The notes: generated from the letters alone by a model not told the origin. A stretch of DNA of 24,151 nucleotides from JBIOHJ01 sp044448905 (GCA_044448905.1 JBIOHJ010000040.1:1-24151); one strand, 5' to 3'; positions 7,247-14,856 are shown, counted from the stretch's first letter. Program-made: numbers and translations.

Positions 7247-8523
7247 AAATTGCAGAACCCGTGCCGGGGAAAACGACATCTGATTTTAATGTAAAAAATA
7301 TCAGAAAAGATTTTCCGATCCTCTCTCAAACAGTATATTCCGAAAAAAATGGAGCTGGCGGAAAGCCTTTGATTTATTTTGATAATGCCGCCACATCGCA
7401 AAAGCCGCAGGTGGTGATTGATGCATTAACCAGATATTATTCTGAATATAACGCTAATATTCATCGGGGGGTTCATTTCCTAAGTCAAAAAGCTTCGCAG
7501 GTTTATGATGATGTGCGTGTAAAAGTTCAGAAATTTATCTATGCAGCATCAGAACGCGAAATAATTTTCACCCGCGGCACCACTGAGTCAATCAACCTTA
7601 TTGCGTCAAGTTGGGGAAGAAAAAATATTCTGGCAGGTGATGAAATAATTATTTCCGCAATGGAACATCACAGCAATATTGTTCCATGGCAAATGCTTTG
7701 TGAAGAAAAGAAAGCCGCGTTGAAAGTAATTCCGATAAATGATTCAGGAGAATTGATTCTTGAAGACTTTGAAAAACTACTTTCTTCAAAAACAAAGTTT
7801 GTTTCAATAGTTCACACGTCAAATTCCCTCGGAACAATTAATCCAGTGAAAGAAATTATTTCAAAAGCGCACCAACACCGTATTCCGGTCATGATTGACG
7901 GAGCACAGGCTGTAGTTCACGGTGAGATTAATGTACAAGAACTGGATTGCGATTTTTTTGCATTCAGCGGGCATAAAATGTTTGGACCTACCGGAGTTGG
8001 ATGTTTGTATGGAAAACTAAACTTGCTCGACAATATGCCCCCTTACCAGGGTGGTGGCGAAATGATTCATTCAGTAAGCTTTGAAAAAACAACATACAAC
8101 GAAGTACCGTTTAAGTTTGAGGCGGGTACGCCCAACGTTGCCGATGTAATTGCTTTGGGAACAGCAATTGATTATTTAAAATCGCTCGACAGAACACAAG
8201 TTAAAAAGCATGAGCATGATTTAATGGCTTATACAAGCGATCAGTTAAAAGAAATTGCAGGGATAAAACTAATTGGCACCGCAAAAGAAAAGGCAAGCAT
8301 TGTTTCATTCATCATTGACGGAGTAAATGCATTGGATGCAGGAATGTTTTTAGATACGCTTGGTATTGCAGTGCGAACAGGCCATCACTGCACTGAACCT
8401 GTTATGAATCGTTTCAATATTCCCGGCACCATTCGCGCTTCATTTTTATTTTATAATACCAAAGCAGAAATTGATGTGATGATTGATGGAGTTAAAAAAG
8501 CAATTAAGCTTTTCAAAAAATAA
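7243..8523 (+). CDS. sufS: Cysteine desulfurase SufS
   Basis: PLP enzyme that takes sulfur from L-cysteine, giving alanine and a persulfide. The 426 residues belong to the class-II SufS/CsdA group: the PLP lysine is K245 in FSGHKMFGPTG, the H-bonding histidine lies in SAMEHHSNIVPW, and the persulfide cysteine C383 sits in RTGHHCTEP, in the short loop typical of SufS rather than the longer NifS loop. The N-terminus has about 20 residues before the usual start of the fold (NIRKDFPILSQ). Start ATG 7243 overlaps the sufD stop by four bases. The stop TAA (8521-8523) overlaps the dispersed repeat that also carries the sufE start. Confidence 0.97.
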   Translation: MKIAEPVPGKTTSDFNVKNIRKDFPILSQTVYSEKNGAGGKPLIYFDNAATSQKPQVVIDALTRYYSEYNANIHRGVHFLSQKASQVYDDVRVKVQKFIYAASEREIIFTRGTTESINLIASSWGRKNILAGDEIIISAMEHHSNIVPWQMLCEEKKAALKVIPINDSGELILEDFEKLLSSKTKFVSIVHTSNSLGTINPVKEIISKAHQHRIPVMIDGAQAVVHGEINVQELDCDFFAFSGHKMFGPTGVGCLYGKLNLLDNMPPYQGGGEMIHSVSFEKTTYNEVPFKFEAGTPNVADVIALGTAIDYLKSLDRTQVKKHEHDLMAYTSDQLKEIAGIKLIGTAKEKASIVSFIIDGVNALDAGMFLDTLGIAVRTGHHCTEPVMNRFNIPGTIRASFLFYNTKAEIDVMIDGVKKAIKLFKK

Positions 8524-8543
8524 TCTGTGAACCTGTGGCAACC
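8522..8543 (+). repeat. Dispersed repeat forming the sufS-sufE junction
   Basis: These 22 bases differ at a single position (C instead of T at 8532) from the left arm of the inverted repeat at 18104-18125. Here only one arm is present. It overlaps the sufS stop codon and contains the GTG start of sufE (8535-8537), so the whole spacer between the genes is repeat sequence. Confidence 0.75.
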
Positions 8544-8960
8544 ATTTCCGAAATCGAAAAAGAAATTGTAGAGGAGTTTGAACTTTTTGATGAATGGTCG
8601 GATAAATATCAATACATCATAGAACTCGGCCAAAAACTTCCTTTGCTCGATGATCAATACAAAAAGGAAGAAAATAAAATTAAAGGATGTCAAAGCAGTG
8701 TTTGGCTGAACTGTTTTGAAAAGAACGGGAAAATATTTTTTGAAGCCGATAGCGACTCCACATTTGTAAAAGGAGAAATTGCATTGTTGATTCGCGTGTT
8801 ATCGGGGCAAAATCCCGAAGACATTGTAGAATCTGAATTAGAATTTATTGATGAGATTGGCCTGCGCCAACATATTGCTGTTACGCGTGCAAACGGGCTG
8901 GCAAATATGATTAAGCAAATGAAGCTCTATGCATTGGGACTTCAAAATGTAAAAAAATAA
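8535..8960 (+). CDS. sufE: Sulfur acceptor protein SufE
   Basis: Takes the persulfide sulfur from SufS and passes it to SufB. The 141 residues match SufE throughout: EEFELFDEWSDKYQYIIELGQKLP near the N-terminus, the active cysteine C52 in IKGCQSSVWL, and the late LRQHIAVTRANGLANMIKQMKLYA helix. The start is GTG 8535; no in-frame ATG lies near, and the GTG with the next codons GCA ACC is part of a dispersed repeat, so the first residues MAT are repeat-derived. It is the last gene of the operon: a strong hairpin follows 11 bases after the stop. A SufT/DUF59 gene, often found next to sufE in this phylum, is absent. Confidence 0.96.
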   Translation: MATISEIEKEIVEEFELFDEWSDKYQYIIELGQKLPLLDDQYKKEENKIKGCQSSVWLNCFEKNGKIFFEADSDSTFVKGEIALLIRVLSGQNPEDIVESELEFIDEIGLRQHIAVTRANGLANMIKQMKLYALGLQNVKK

Positions 8961-8971
8961 TAACCAATCTG

Positions 8972-9007
8972 ACAGCAAGAATATTTTTCCTAAAATATTC
9001 TTGCTGT
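8972..9007 (+). terminator. Terminator of the suf operon
   Basis: Perfect 16-bp inverted repeat, ACAGCAAGAATATTTT with AAAATATTCTTGCTGT, and a TCCT loop. It begins 11 bases after the sufE stop and is followed by TTTTTG at 9011-9016. The position and stem fit an intrinsic terminator, although the T-tract is short and displaced. Confidence 0.75.
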
Positions 9008-9057
9008 AGCTTTTTGAAAGACTTCCGGAATACGGCAATTCATAAATCATATTATTT

Positions 9058-9065
9058 TACATTTG
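9058..9065 (+). promoter_or_regulatory. -7 box for the deoxyhypusine-synthase-like gene
   Basis: TACATTTG is a full TAnnTTTG match, 22 bases before the ATG at 9088 and 50 bases after the suf terminator. No clear -33 element. Together with the terminator it suggests the next gene is not part of the suf transcript. Confidence 0.5.
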
Positions 9066-9087
9066 CACTCCACCTGATTATTTCACA

Positions 9088-10062
9088 ATGACACGCGGAC
9101 CCATTTCTCAATTCATGGAGAAACATTACCTCCATTTTAACGCTGCCGCCATGGTGGATGCTTCAAAAGGATATGAAAAGCATCTTGAGGAGGGCGGTAA
9201 AATGATGATTACGCTGGCTGGCGCAATGAGCACTGCCGAATTAGGAATTTCATTAGCCGAAATGATCCGTAAAGATAAAGTTCAGATTATTACCTGCACC
9301 GGGGCTAATCTCGAAGAAGATGTGATGAACCTCGTTGCTCACAATCATTACAAGCGAGTTCCCAATTACCGCGATTTAACACCGCAGCAGGAATGGGAGC
9401 TTTTAGAAAATCATTTTAACCGCGTAACCGATACTTGTATTCCCGAAGAAGAAGCCTTCCGCAGAATTCAAGATCATATTTATAAAGTTTGGAATGATGC
9501 CGAATCAAAAGAAGAAAGATATTTTCCGCACGAATATTTTTATAAAGTAATTCTCTCGGGTCAGCTAAAGCAGTATTATGAAATTGATCCCAGGAATTCG
9601 TGGATGGTGGCTGCAGCCGAAAAAAATATTCCCATTATAGTTCCGGGATGGGAAGACAGCACGTTGGGAAATATTTTTGCTTCCTATGTAATCAAAAACG
9701 AACTGAAAGTCTCAACCGTTAAAAGCGGGATTGAATACATGGTGATGTTAGCCGATTGGTACAAAAAAAATTCCGCAGGGAAAGGTGTTGGGTTTTTCCA
9801 GGTTGGAGGTGGTATTGCGGGTGATTTTCCTATTTGTGTAGTGCCCATGATGTACCAGGATCTCGAAATGCACGACATTCCTTTCTGGAGTTACTTTTGC
9901 CAGATCAGCGATTCAACAACCAGCTATGGTTCATACAGTGGTGCCGTGCCGAACGAAAAAATTACATGGGGAAAGCTGGATGTAAATACTCCTAAATTTA
10001 TTATCGAATCCGATGCAAGCATAGTTGCACCTTTAGTTTTTGCATGGGTGCTTGGATGGTGA
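9088..10062 (+). CDS. Deoxyhypusine synthase-like protein
   Basis: A 324-residue member of the bacterial DHS-like family (NAD-dependent transfer of an aminobutyl group from spermidine in the true enzymes). Family blocks: LAGAMSTAELGISLAEMI (43-60), CTGANLEEDVMN (70-81), PIIVPGWEDSTLGN (182-195) for the NAD/spermidine pocket, and FFQVGGGIAGDFPICVVPM (236-254). In eukaryotic DHS the nucleophilic lysine is the third residue after GGG (GGGxxKHH). Here the residue is G245 and the KHH is missing, so hypusine-type protein modification through that lysine cannot occur; bacteria also lack the eIF5A substrate. A role in polyamine exchange, as proposed for some bacterial homologues, is the likeliest function, but no other polyamine gene is nearby. 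Full length, ordinary ATG start. Confidence 0.85.
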   Translation: MTRGPISQFMEKHYLHFNAAAMVDASKGYEKHLEEGGKMMITLAGAMSTAELGISLAEMIRKDKVQIITCTGANLEEDVMNLVAHNHYKRVPNYRDLTPQQEWELLENHFNRVTDTCIPEEEAFRRIQDHIYKVWNDAESKEERYFPHEYFYKVILSGQLKQYYEIDPRNSWMVAAAEKNIPIIVPGWEDSTLGNIFASYVIKNELKVSTVKSGIEYMVMLADWYKKNSAGKGVGFFQVGGGIAGDFPICVVPMMYQDLEMHDIPFWSYFCQISDSTTSYGSYSGAVPNEKITWGKLDVNTPKFIIESDASIVAPLVFAWVLGW

Positions 10063-10113
10063 AATTAGCCATAGGATAGCATGAGCATGTTTTTTCAAAG
10101 ATGAAATTTATTT

Positions 10114-10121
10114 TATCTTTA
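10114..10121 (+). promoter_or_regulatory. Weak -7 box for the glycosyltransferase gene
   Basis: TATCTTTA matches TAnnTTTG at all fixed positions except the last and lies 14 bases before the ATG at 10136. Weak evidence on its own. Confidence 0.3.
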
Positions 10122-10135
10122 CCCGTTAACCCCGT

Positions 10136-10879
10136 ATGTCCGAATCGCTCGTCATCATTCCTGCCTATAACGAAAAGGAAAACATCGTTAAAATTATTGA
10201 ATCGGTTTTTTCTTTGCCGCAAAATTTTCATGTTTTAATAGTTGATGATAATTCGCCTGACGGAACAGCAGCCATTGTAAAAGAGCTGCAAAATAAATTT
10301 TCCGGGAATCTTTTTCTTGAAGAACGTGCCGGGAAAGCCGGTTTGGGCACAGCATACATTCACGGGTTTAAATGGGGCTTAAAAAAAGGATATGAATTTA
10401 TTTTTGAAATGGATGCCGACTTTTCGCATAACCCTAACGATTTACCCTTGTTGCTCGATGCCTGCAAAAACAATGGCGCTGATCTTGCCATCGGCTCTCG
10501 TTATGTAAAAGGCGTTACCGTTGTAAACTGGCCCATCTGGAGGGTCATCATGTCCTATTACGCATCAGCTTATGTCCGTTTAATAACCCGTATGCCTGTT
10601 CGTGATGCCACAGCGGGTTTTAAATGCTACCGCAGGAAAGTTCTCGAAACCATCAATCTCGATAAAATTAAATTCATTGGATATGCTTTCCAGATTGAAA
10701 TGAAATTTACGGCCTGGAAATTTGGCTTTAACCTCATGGAAGTGCCTGTAATATTTGTTGACCGTAAAGAAGGAAAATCTAAGATGCACTCCGGCATTTT
10801 CAGCGAAGCTTTTTTTGGCGTAATCGAAATGAAAATTAAAAGCTGGTTTACGAAGTATAAGAATCCGATGGATTCCTGA
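10136..10879 (+). CDS. Polyprenol-phosphate mannosyltransferase-like GT2 (Dpm1 type)
   Basis: Family 2 glycosyltransferase, probably moving a sugar from a nucleotide donor (GDP-Man is the family prototype) to a polyprenyl phosphate on the cytoplasmic face of the membrane. The 247 residues show VIIPAYNEKENI at the start, VDDNSPDGT (36-44), GLGTAYIHGFKWG (69-81), the metal-binding DAD (93-95) in EMDADFSHNP, IGSRYVKG and RDATAGFKCYRR, which is close to Dpm1. There is no C-terminal membrane domain, so it is the short soluble form with possibly a membrane-associated helix. It ends 22 bases before a hairpin. The donor and product are not determined; the strong Dpm1 resemblance makes mannose the best guess. 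Confidence 0.88.
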   Translation: MSESLVIIPAYNEKENIVKIIESVFSLPQNFHVLIVDDNSPDGTAAIVKELQNKFSGNLFLEERAGKAGLGTAYIHGFKWGLKKGYEFIFEMDADFSHNPNDLPLLLDACKNNGADLAIGSRYVKGVTVVNWPIWRVIMSYYASAYVRLITRMPVRDATAGFKCYRRKVLETINLDKIKFIGYAFQIEMKFTAWKFGFNLMEVPVIFVDRKEGKSKMHSGIFSEAFFGVIEMKIKSWFTKYKNPMDS

Positions 10880-10901
10880 TTCCCTTTCTTCATTCCAAAA
10901 A

Positions 10902-10927
10902 AAAAGCCCGCCTTTCAGCGAGCTTTT
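10902..10927. terminator. Bidirectional terminator between convergent genes
   Basis: AAAAGCCCGC and GCGAGCTTTT form a 10-bp stem with one mismatch and a 6-base loop. A-run on the left and T-run on the right suit termination in both directions, between the glycosyltransferase gene (+) and the 303-residue gene (-). Confidence 0.65.
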
Positions 10928-10930
10928 CCC

Positions 10931-10945
10931 TATTCGTTAATTCGT
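10931..10945. repeat. Short dispersed repeat, copy 1
   Basis: TATTCGTTAATTCGT occurs here and again, identically, at 20184-20198. The flank here continues as more ATTCGTT-like units to about 10965. Both copies are intergenic. Confidence 0.6.
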
Positions 10946-10969
10946 AAAGATTCGTTATTCGTTGATAAA

Positions 10970-11881
10970 TTATATCTTCACCATCTCCACCGTCAACCGT
11001 TCCTTTTCTCCGGGATCCATATCAATATTCTTTATAATTACTTTCTCATATCCCGCCACCTCCACAGTAATATCGTACAGTTCAGGCTCCATTTCCGAAA
11101 TTTCGCCTATACCCAATCCGTTAGTGCTTGTGGTATAAGTGCGTTCCGGGCTTTTTGCCGTAATCAGTGCATTATTCAGCGGGCTTTGGTTTCCGGCTTC
11201 CACAACTGTAAAGTCAATCTCGGTCTTAAAATATCCCGGATCATCCAGCCTGCGTGCGTTAAAATAGTCAGCATAAAACTGCGGGGCGCTCTCTTTAAAA
11301 TTCTCCATCGCCTTGTCGAGTTGGTCATTCAGCACTTTTTCGCACCGTTTAAATAACGTCCTCTTCAAAATATCCGTTGCCGATTTCCTTTCCGATATAA
11401 CTCTTTTCGGAGCGCCCGCAAGCCCTTCAAAAATGTCAATAATATCCTGGTAATCGTCAAGGCTCTGTTGCGTTACTCCGTAATTGGCAAGGTTCGCCAA
11501 TTCGGCTGTTGCCTGTGCATGAATAATATTCGCGCGGTCAATCGCCTTGTTTGTTCTCGTTTTTCTCAGTTTCGAAAAAGAGAAGTTTACGTTCACAAAC
11601 AAATCTTCTTTGCCTGCTACGCTGGCGTAATTCTGCACCTTGCTTCTTATAACGTTACCCGTATTCGCCATCACATTCCATGCAGCCTCCTTGCTCGCGG
11701 TGGCGCCTTGTGGTCCCGTTTCCTGTTTCTGTGCCTGTGTGTTAATGTTGCCGAAAATAACCTTATAGGCATCGTATGCGGCAACAAACCCCGGTTGGTT
11801 TTGCCATACGTTAATGGCATCATCGCATACTAATATTACCGACCGGTTCGAATTCTGACGTGAGTTTTGATACTTGTTCAT
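10970..11881 (-). CDS. Bacteroidota helical protein with carboxypeptidase-regulatory-like tail
   Basis: A 303-residue protein without signal peptide. Residues 1-215 are mostly helical and resemble an unnamed family frequent in Bacteroidota, with a pattern of conserved blocks: ASKEAAWNVMANTGNVIRSKVQNYA (61-85 region), a LRKTRTNKAIDRANIIH block, LANLANYGVTQQSLDDYQ (about 131-148) and a KSATDILKRTLFKRCEKVLNDQLDKAME helix. After a RRLDDPG linker, residues 219-303 form a beta domain of the carboxypeptidase-regulatory-like type: NNALITAKSPERTYTTSTNGLGIGEISEMEPELYDITV and then AGYEKVIIKNI. Such tails usually act in protein or sugar binding. Function unknown. It starts at ATG 11881 after a very AT-rich leader and ends opposite the bidirectional terminator. 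Confidence 0.75.
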   Translation of the reverse strand: MNKYQNSRQNSNRSVILVCDDAINVWQNQPGFVAAYDAYKVIFGNINTQAQKQETGPQGATASKEAAWNVMANTGNVIRSKVQNYASVAGKEDLFVNVNFSFSKLRKTRTNKAIDRANIIHAQATAELANLANYGVTQQSLDDYQDIIDIFEGLAGAPKRVISERKSATDILKRTLFKRCEKVLNDQLDKAMENFKESAPQFYADYFNARRLDDPGYFKTEIDFTVVEAGNQSPLNNALITAKSPERTYTTSTNGLGIGEISEMEPELYDITVEVAGYEKVIIKNIDMDPGEKERLTVEMVKI

Positions 11882-12080
11882 TTTGTTTTTTGTTTTTAAT
11901 TGTTAATATTAATTTTAGTTTATTATATTATTTTATCATTTATTAATTTTATTTCCTATACCTTTGTTTCGTTTACCCGCAAATCATAAACAGAAACAAA
12001 TATTTAATCGTTTTTCATTTCAAAAGGTTTTATTTATTTTTCAAATAATTGATTTTCAGAAAAAAAACTTTTTCCTGCAA

Positions 12081-12122
12081 CGTCATTGCGAGTCCCGATT
12101 TTTCATCGGGACGAAGCAATCT
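12081..12122. repeat. CGTCATTGCGAG-type dispersed repeat
   Basis: It begins CGTCATTGCGAG and ends ACGAAGCAATCT, the ends of a repeat known from many bacterial genomes. Between them lies a hairpin: GTCCCGAT (12092-12099), loop TTTTC, ATCGGGAC (12105-12112). Recognition of the ends is from memory; the hairpin is directly visible. Confidence 0.7.
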
Positions 12123-12137
12123 GTCATTCTCTTCTTT

Positions 12138-12165
12138 GCGAAAGGGAGAGGGGTTAGGGGTGTGT
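12138..12165. repeat. G-rich dispersed element related to the thiL insertion
   Basis: A purine/G-rich block containing AAAGGGAGAGGGG and TTAGGGGTGTG. On the minus strand it reads like the C-rich Bacteroidota elements that give TPNPSPF-type peptides, similar in style to the TPTLPKGEG element in thiL. It sits 15 bases after the preceding repeat. Confidence 0.5.
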
Positions 12166-12240
12166 TTCGCTTTAAAAAAAACGGTGGATTGATGAGGAAG
12201 GGAATAAGATGCTTTAAAAAATAAAGCCCTCAAAAAATGT

Positions 12241-12831
12241 CTAAATAGTTGTTGCCGTCCCGCTCAAAGTTTTCAAACGTAAGGGAATTTCGTTGCTTAA
12301 TCTCAAGAAAAAAGCATCATAAACTTCTTTTATCGTATAAATTATCCTCATAAAACCTAAACTTTCACCTTTATTTTTTGGTATCGGATATCTACCTAAA
12401 TGAATTATCGATTCACTAGCTAATTCACATAAATTTTTTTCGTCATTTGAAAGTTGAATTTTAGCTTCTTTTGCTAAATGAATGAGGTCATGGCTTGTTA
12501 TTGTTTTTCCACGAAGTTTCCCATCTTTTACAAATTCTGGGTATTCAATAAGTATAATTCCTTTAAATAAATTTTCCAGGCTTAATCCTGAAATTAAAAG
12601 AAATGAATTCATAACCGAAGGTCTTCTTGGCTGAGTTATTATTTTTCCCCCTTTTTTTATTTTTTCACATAGTTCCAAAAATGCGTTTCCCTCTGTAGCG
12701 ATATCTCTCCAAAGAATATCAGCCGAGTGTTTTAACTCTTCTGCTTTAGACAACCACCAAAAAGGCATTCCAAACCCTTCATATTGCCAATTTAATGCAG
12801 TATACTTTTTAATTTCTCCTACTTTATTCAT
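12241..12831 (-). CDS. HEPN-like helical protein, function unknown
   Basis: A 196-residue protein without signal peptide or membrane span. The second half has the look of HEPN-like four-helix proteins: MNSFLLISGLSLENLFKGIIL (a hydrophobic helix with conserved Glu and Lys), then HDLIHLAKEAKIQLSNDEKNL, and a RYPIP motif after SIIHLG. HEPN proteins are often RNases or toxins with R-x4-6-H. The best such spacing here is R-x6-H in RGKTITSHDL, so catalysis is not assured. It lies 25 bases downstream of the T9SS surface protein on the same strand and could be co-transcribed, but the two are functionally unlike. It looks AT-rich, and repeats follow it on the downstream side. Family assignment is from pattern resemblance. 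Confidence 0.55.
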   Translation of the reverse strand: MNKVGEIKKYTALNWQYEGFGMPFWWLSKAEELKHSADILWRDIATEGNAFLELCEKIKKGGKIITQPRRPSVMNSFLLISGLSLENLFKGIILIEYPEFVKDGKLRGKTITSHDLIHLAKEAKIQLSNDEKNLCELASESIIHLGRYPIPKNKGESLGFMRIIYTIKEVYDAFFLRLSNEIPLRLKTLSGTATTI

Positions 12832-12856
12832 TTGATAATTGCCTAGATTACTGAAT

Positions 12857-14677
12857 TTATTTAACTACCATCATCTGTTTACTCTCAATCGTCTTTCCAT
12901 CAATGGTTAAAGTGTAATTATAAACACCCGGTGCGAGCGAGTGACTATCTACCTCAATTTCGCCTGCACCATTTGAAGCAACGTTAATAGATTTTAATTC
13001 TTTTCCATCTGTCGAAAGTACTTTTATTTCAGCATTGGATGCCGAAGAAGGAATATAAAACTTAATTTTCGTTTTATCTGAAAAAGGATTCGGTGAGTTT
13101 TGTTCAAGTTTAGTTTCAGTGGCGTTTTTTAATTCATTTAGTTTTTGTTGTTGAGCAGGAGTGAGTATTGATTCGATTAAGGTTAATTTTTCGGACAATT
13201 CCTGCACCGCCTTAACCAATGGAACAACAAACTCAGCATATCGCAATCCGTATATATCATTGACATTCTTGGGAGCATCCACTCCGCTGAAATCATAGCC
13301 AATTTCTTTAGCTGCGGCTTCTACATCCTGGGCAACAAAGCCCGTGTAAACAATTTTTTCTTTTGTAGAAACAGAACCGTCCGTAGTATTATTTGTTTCT
13401 GCATTTTGATTTAAATTTAAAAACGAGTCAATACCTTTTACATCTAAATTATAAGTAACCGGTTTTAATTTTAGTATAAATTCCAGTCCGGGTACATTTC
13501 GTTGTATATTCTTTTTGAAGCGTGAATCTGATGGAAGAGTTGTCCACCCTGAATATCCGCCTATACTGGTAATAGCTGTATTTCCAATCCTCACTTGATC
13601 GCTATCAGTAATTCTGGAGCTATTGCCTAATGCCATTGAATTGGTAAAATCGGTAAAGACAACCTGTCTTGAATCATAACCAACAAAAGTGCAGTAAGTA
13701 TTGTTGTCGTTGGTAGTGCCAGCATTAAGGCCAATAGCTGTATTATAATTACCTGTGGAGTTAGCTTGAAGTGCCCCTGATCCACAAGCAGTATTACGGT
13801 CACCTGTTATATTACCGCTAAGTGCCCCTTGACCAATCGCGGTATTATTATCTCCTGTTGCATTACTAGCACCGCCTAGTGCATCTGAACCAACTGCTGT
13901 ATTATAATCCCCTGTTGTATTATTAGCAAGAGCAAGAAGGCCAAGAGCGGTATTATTATTACCTGTTGTGTTTTGATTAAGCGCTGCCCATCCGCATGCA
14001 GTATTGAAGATTGCGCTATCATTGTTAAAAAGCGCATCCCGTCCGATAGAAACATTTCCTGTGCCTTTCTTATTTAATTTCAGAGCGCCCCTCCCAATTG
14101 CAATATTATCAATTCCTATGGTGTTGAAATAAAGTGCACCAGTTCCAAATGCAATATTGTAATCCCCTGTAGTATTTGAATACAATGCCTCATATCCAAT
14201 GGCACAATTTTCATCCCCACCATAATTAGAATAAAGCGCAAAACTTCCCATTGCAATATTGTAATTGCCAGCGGTTAGGGAAAAAAGAGCATCTCTTCCA
14301 ATTCCAGTATTATTAACTCCTCCAGTATTTAAATAGCCAACGTTTCTACCTACAAATGTATTAGATGTAGTAACTGACAAAATTGAATAACCCCCAATTC
14401 GGTACACTGAATCTGTATTTATACTTCCGCCCTTTACATCTAATTTAAAAACAGGTGTATTTATTCCAATCCCAACTTTTCCTCCATTTGTTATAGTTAT
14501 TCGATTTACATTCTTGGTGCGAATTTTAAATCCAACATTATCGATTGTCCCGATAAAATTTGTTGATGTGTTGGTTCCGGAATTCCCGGTTAATGCCCAC
14601 GATTGAGCTATTGATGTTTGACAGCAAGTTGTAACCCATATAATGATGAGTGCAACTAGCATTAAATTTTTTTTCAT
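12857..14677 (-). CDS. T9SS-exported surface protein with YadA-head-like repeats and S74 chaperone
   Basis: A 606-residue secreted protein. Residues 1-25 are a signal peptide (hydrophobic core, then TSIAQ). Residues 106-325 hold about 13 imperfect 17-residue repeats of the form N-T-A-x-G-x-x-A-L-x-x-N-T-T-G-D-Y, like the left-handed roll of YadA/Hep-Hag heads. An S74 tail-spike chaperone domain follows (383-505): SDSRFK holds the Ser383-Lys388 pair of the self-cleaving dyad, with LKPVTYNL, GFVAQDVE and LRYAEFVVPLVKAVQEL. Residues about 530-606 are a T9SS type-A sorting domain (NSPNPFSDKTKI to MMVVK). Probably a trimeric adhesin-like stalk on the cell surface. Because the cleavage site is upstream of the sorting domain, cleavage would detach the passenger from its sorting signal. 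Confidence 0.88.
   Translation of the reverse strand: MKKNLMLVALIIIWVTTCCQTSIAQSWALTGNSGTNTSTNFIGTIDNVGFKIRTKNVNRITITNGGKVGIGINTPVFKLDVKGGSINTDSVYRIGGYSILSVTTSNTFVGRNVGYLNTGGVNNTGIGRDALFSLTAGNYNIAMGSFALYSNYGGDENCAIGYEALYSNTTGDYNIAFGTGALYFNTIGIDNIAIGRGALKLNKKGTGNVSIGRDALFNNDSAIFNTACGWAALNQNTTGNNNTALGLLALANNTTGDYNTAVGSDALGGASNATGDNNTAIGQGALSGNITGDRNTACGSGALQANSTGNYNTAIGLNAGTTNDNNTYCTFVGYDSRQVVFTDFTNSMALGNSSRITDSDQVRIGNTAITSIGGYSGWTTLPSDSRFKKNIQRNVPGLEFILKLKPVTYNLDVKGIDSFLNLNQNAETNNTTDGSVSTKEKIVYTGFVAQDVEAAAKEIGYDFSGVDAPKNVNDIYGLRYAEFVVPLVKAVQELSEKLTLIESILTPAQQQKLNELKNATETKLEQNSPNPFSDKTKIKFYIPSSASNAEIKVLSTDGKELKSINVASNGAGEIEVDSHSLAPGVYNYTLTIDGKTIESKQMMVVK
13703..14362 (-). repeat. 51-bp coding repeats of the surface-protein roll
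   Basis: About 13 tandem units, mostly 51 bp, encoding 17-residue repeats with N-T/I-A-x-G and A-L at fixed spacing. Some units differ in length, for example the GASNATGDN unit, which is two residues longer. The units have diverged, so this is an old protein repeat rather than a recent DNA expansion. Confidence 0.8.
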
Positions 14678-14763
14678 AGGGGGGTCTTTTTTTAAGTTAG
14701 AAACATTGATTTATTTATTAATCCAAAAAGTAAATGTATAGCTAAATATGTTACTGTGCAAAT

Positions 14764-14856
14764 CTTTGCCCTTTCAGTGTCTCCCGCTATTTCGCGGGAA
14801 CGCTGTATCCCAACACCCGGCAGGTCGCACAGCACCTGCTGGGTTTAACATAAAAT
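14764..14856 (+). repeat. Dispersed hairpin element, copy A
   Basis: Starts CTTTGCCCTTTCAGTG and contains ACCCGGCAGGT and ACCTGCTGGGTTT, which pair as a hairpin, then CATAAAA. Copy B at 17276-17341 has the same start, hairpin and end in the same orientation. Copy A carries an extra small hairpin TCCCGC/GCGGGA (14782-14799) between start and main hairpin. Confidence 0.75.

Larger units (their letters stand above)
11882..12240. other. Intergenic stretch with dispersed repeats
   Basis: About 360 bases between two minus-strand genes. The right half holds two dispersed repeat elements (listed separately) in a more GC-rich setting; the left part (11882-11960) is almost pure A/T and presumably includes the promoter of the 303-residue gene, but no convincing TAnnTTTG box was found. 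Small open frames here are translations of the repeats. Confidence 0.6.

Noticed and set aside
12030..12233. Small minus-strand open frame across the intergenic repeats
   Set aside because: It translates the CGTCATTGCGAG and G-rich repeats (PNPSPF-like peptide), an artefact known from many genomes.
13703..14362. Possible CRISPR array (regular 51-bp units)
   Set aside because: The units are protein-coding, diverged and in frame, without unique spacers.
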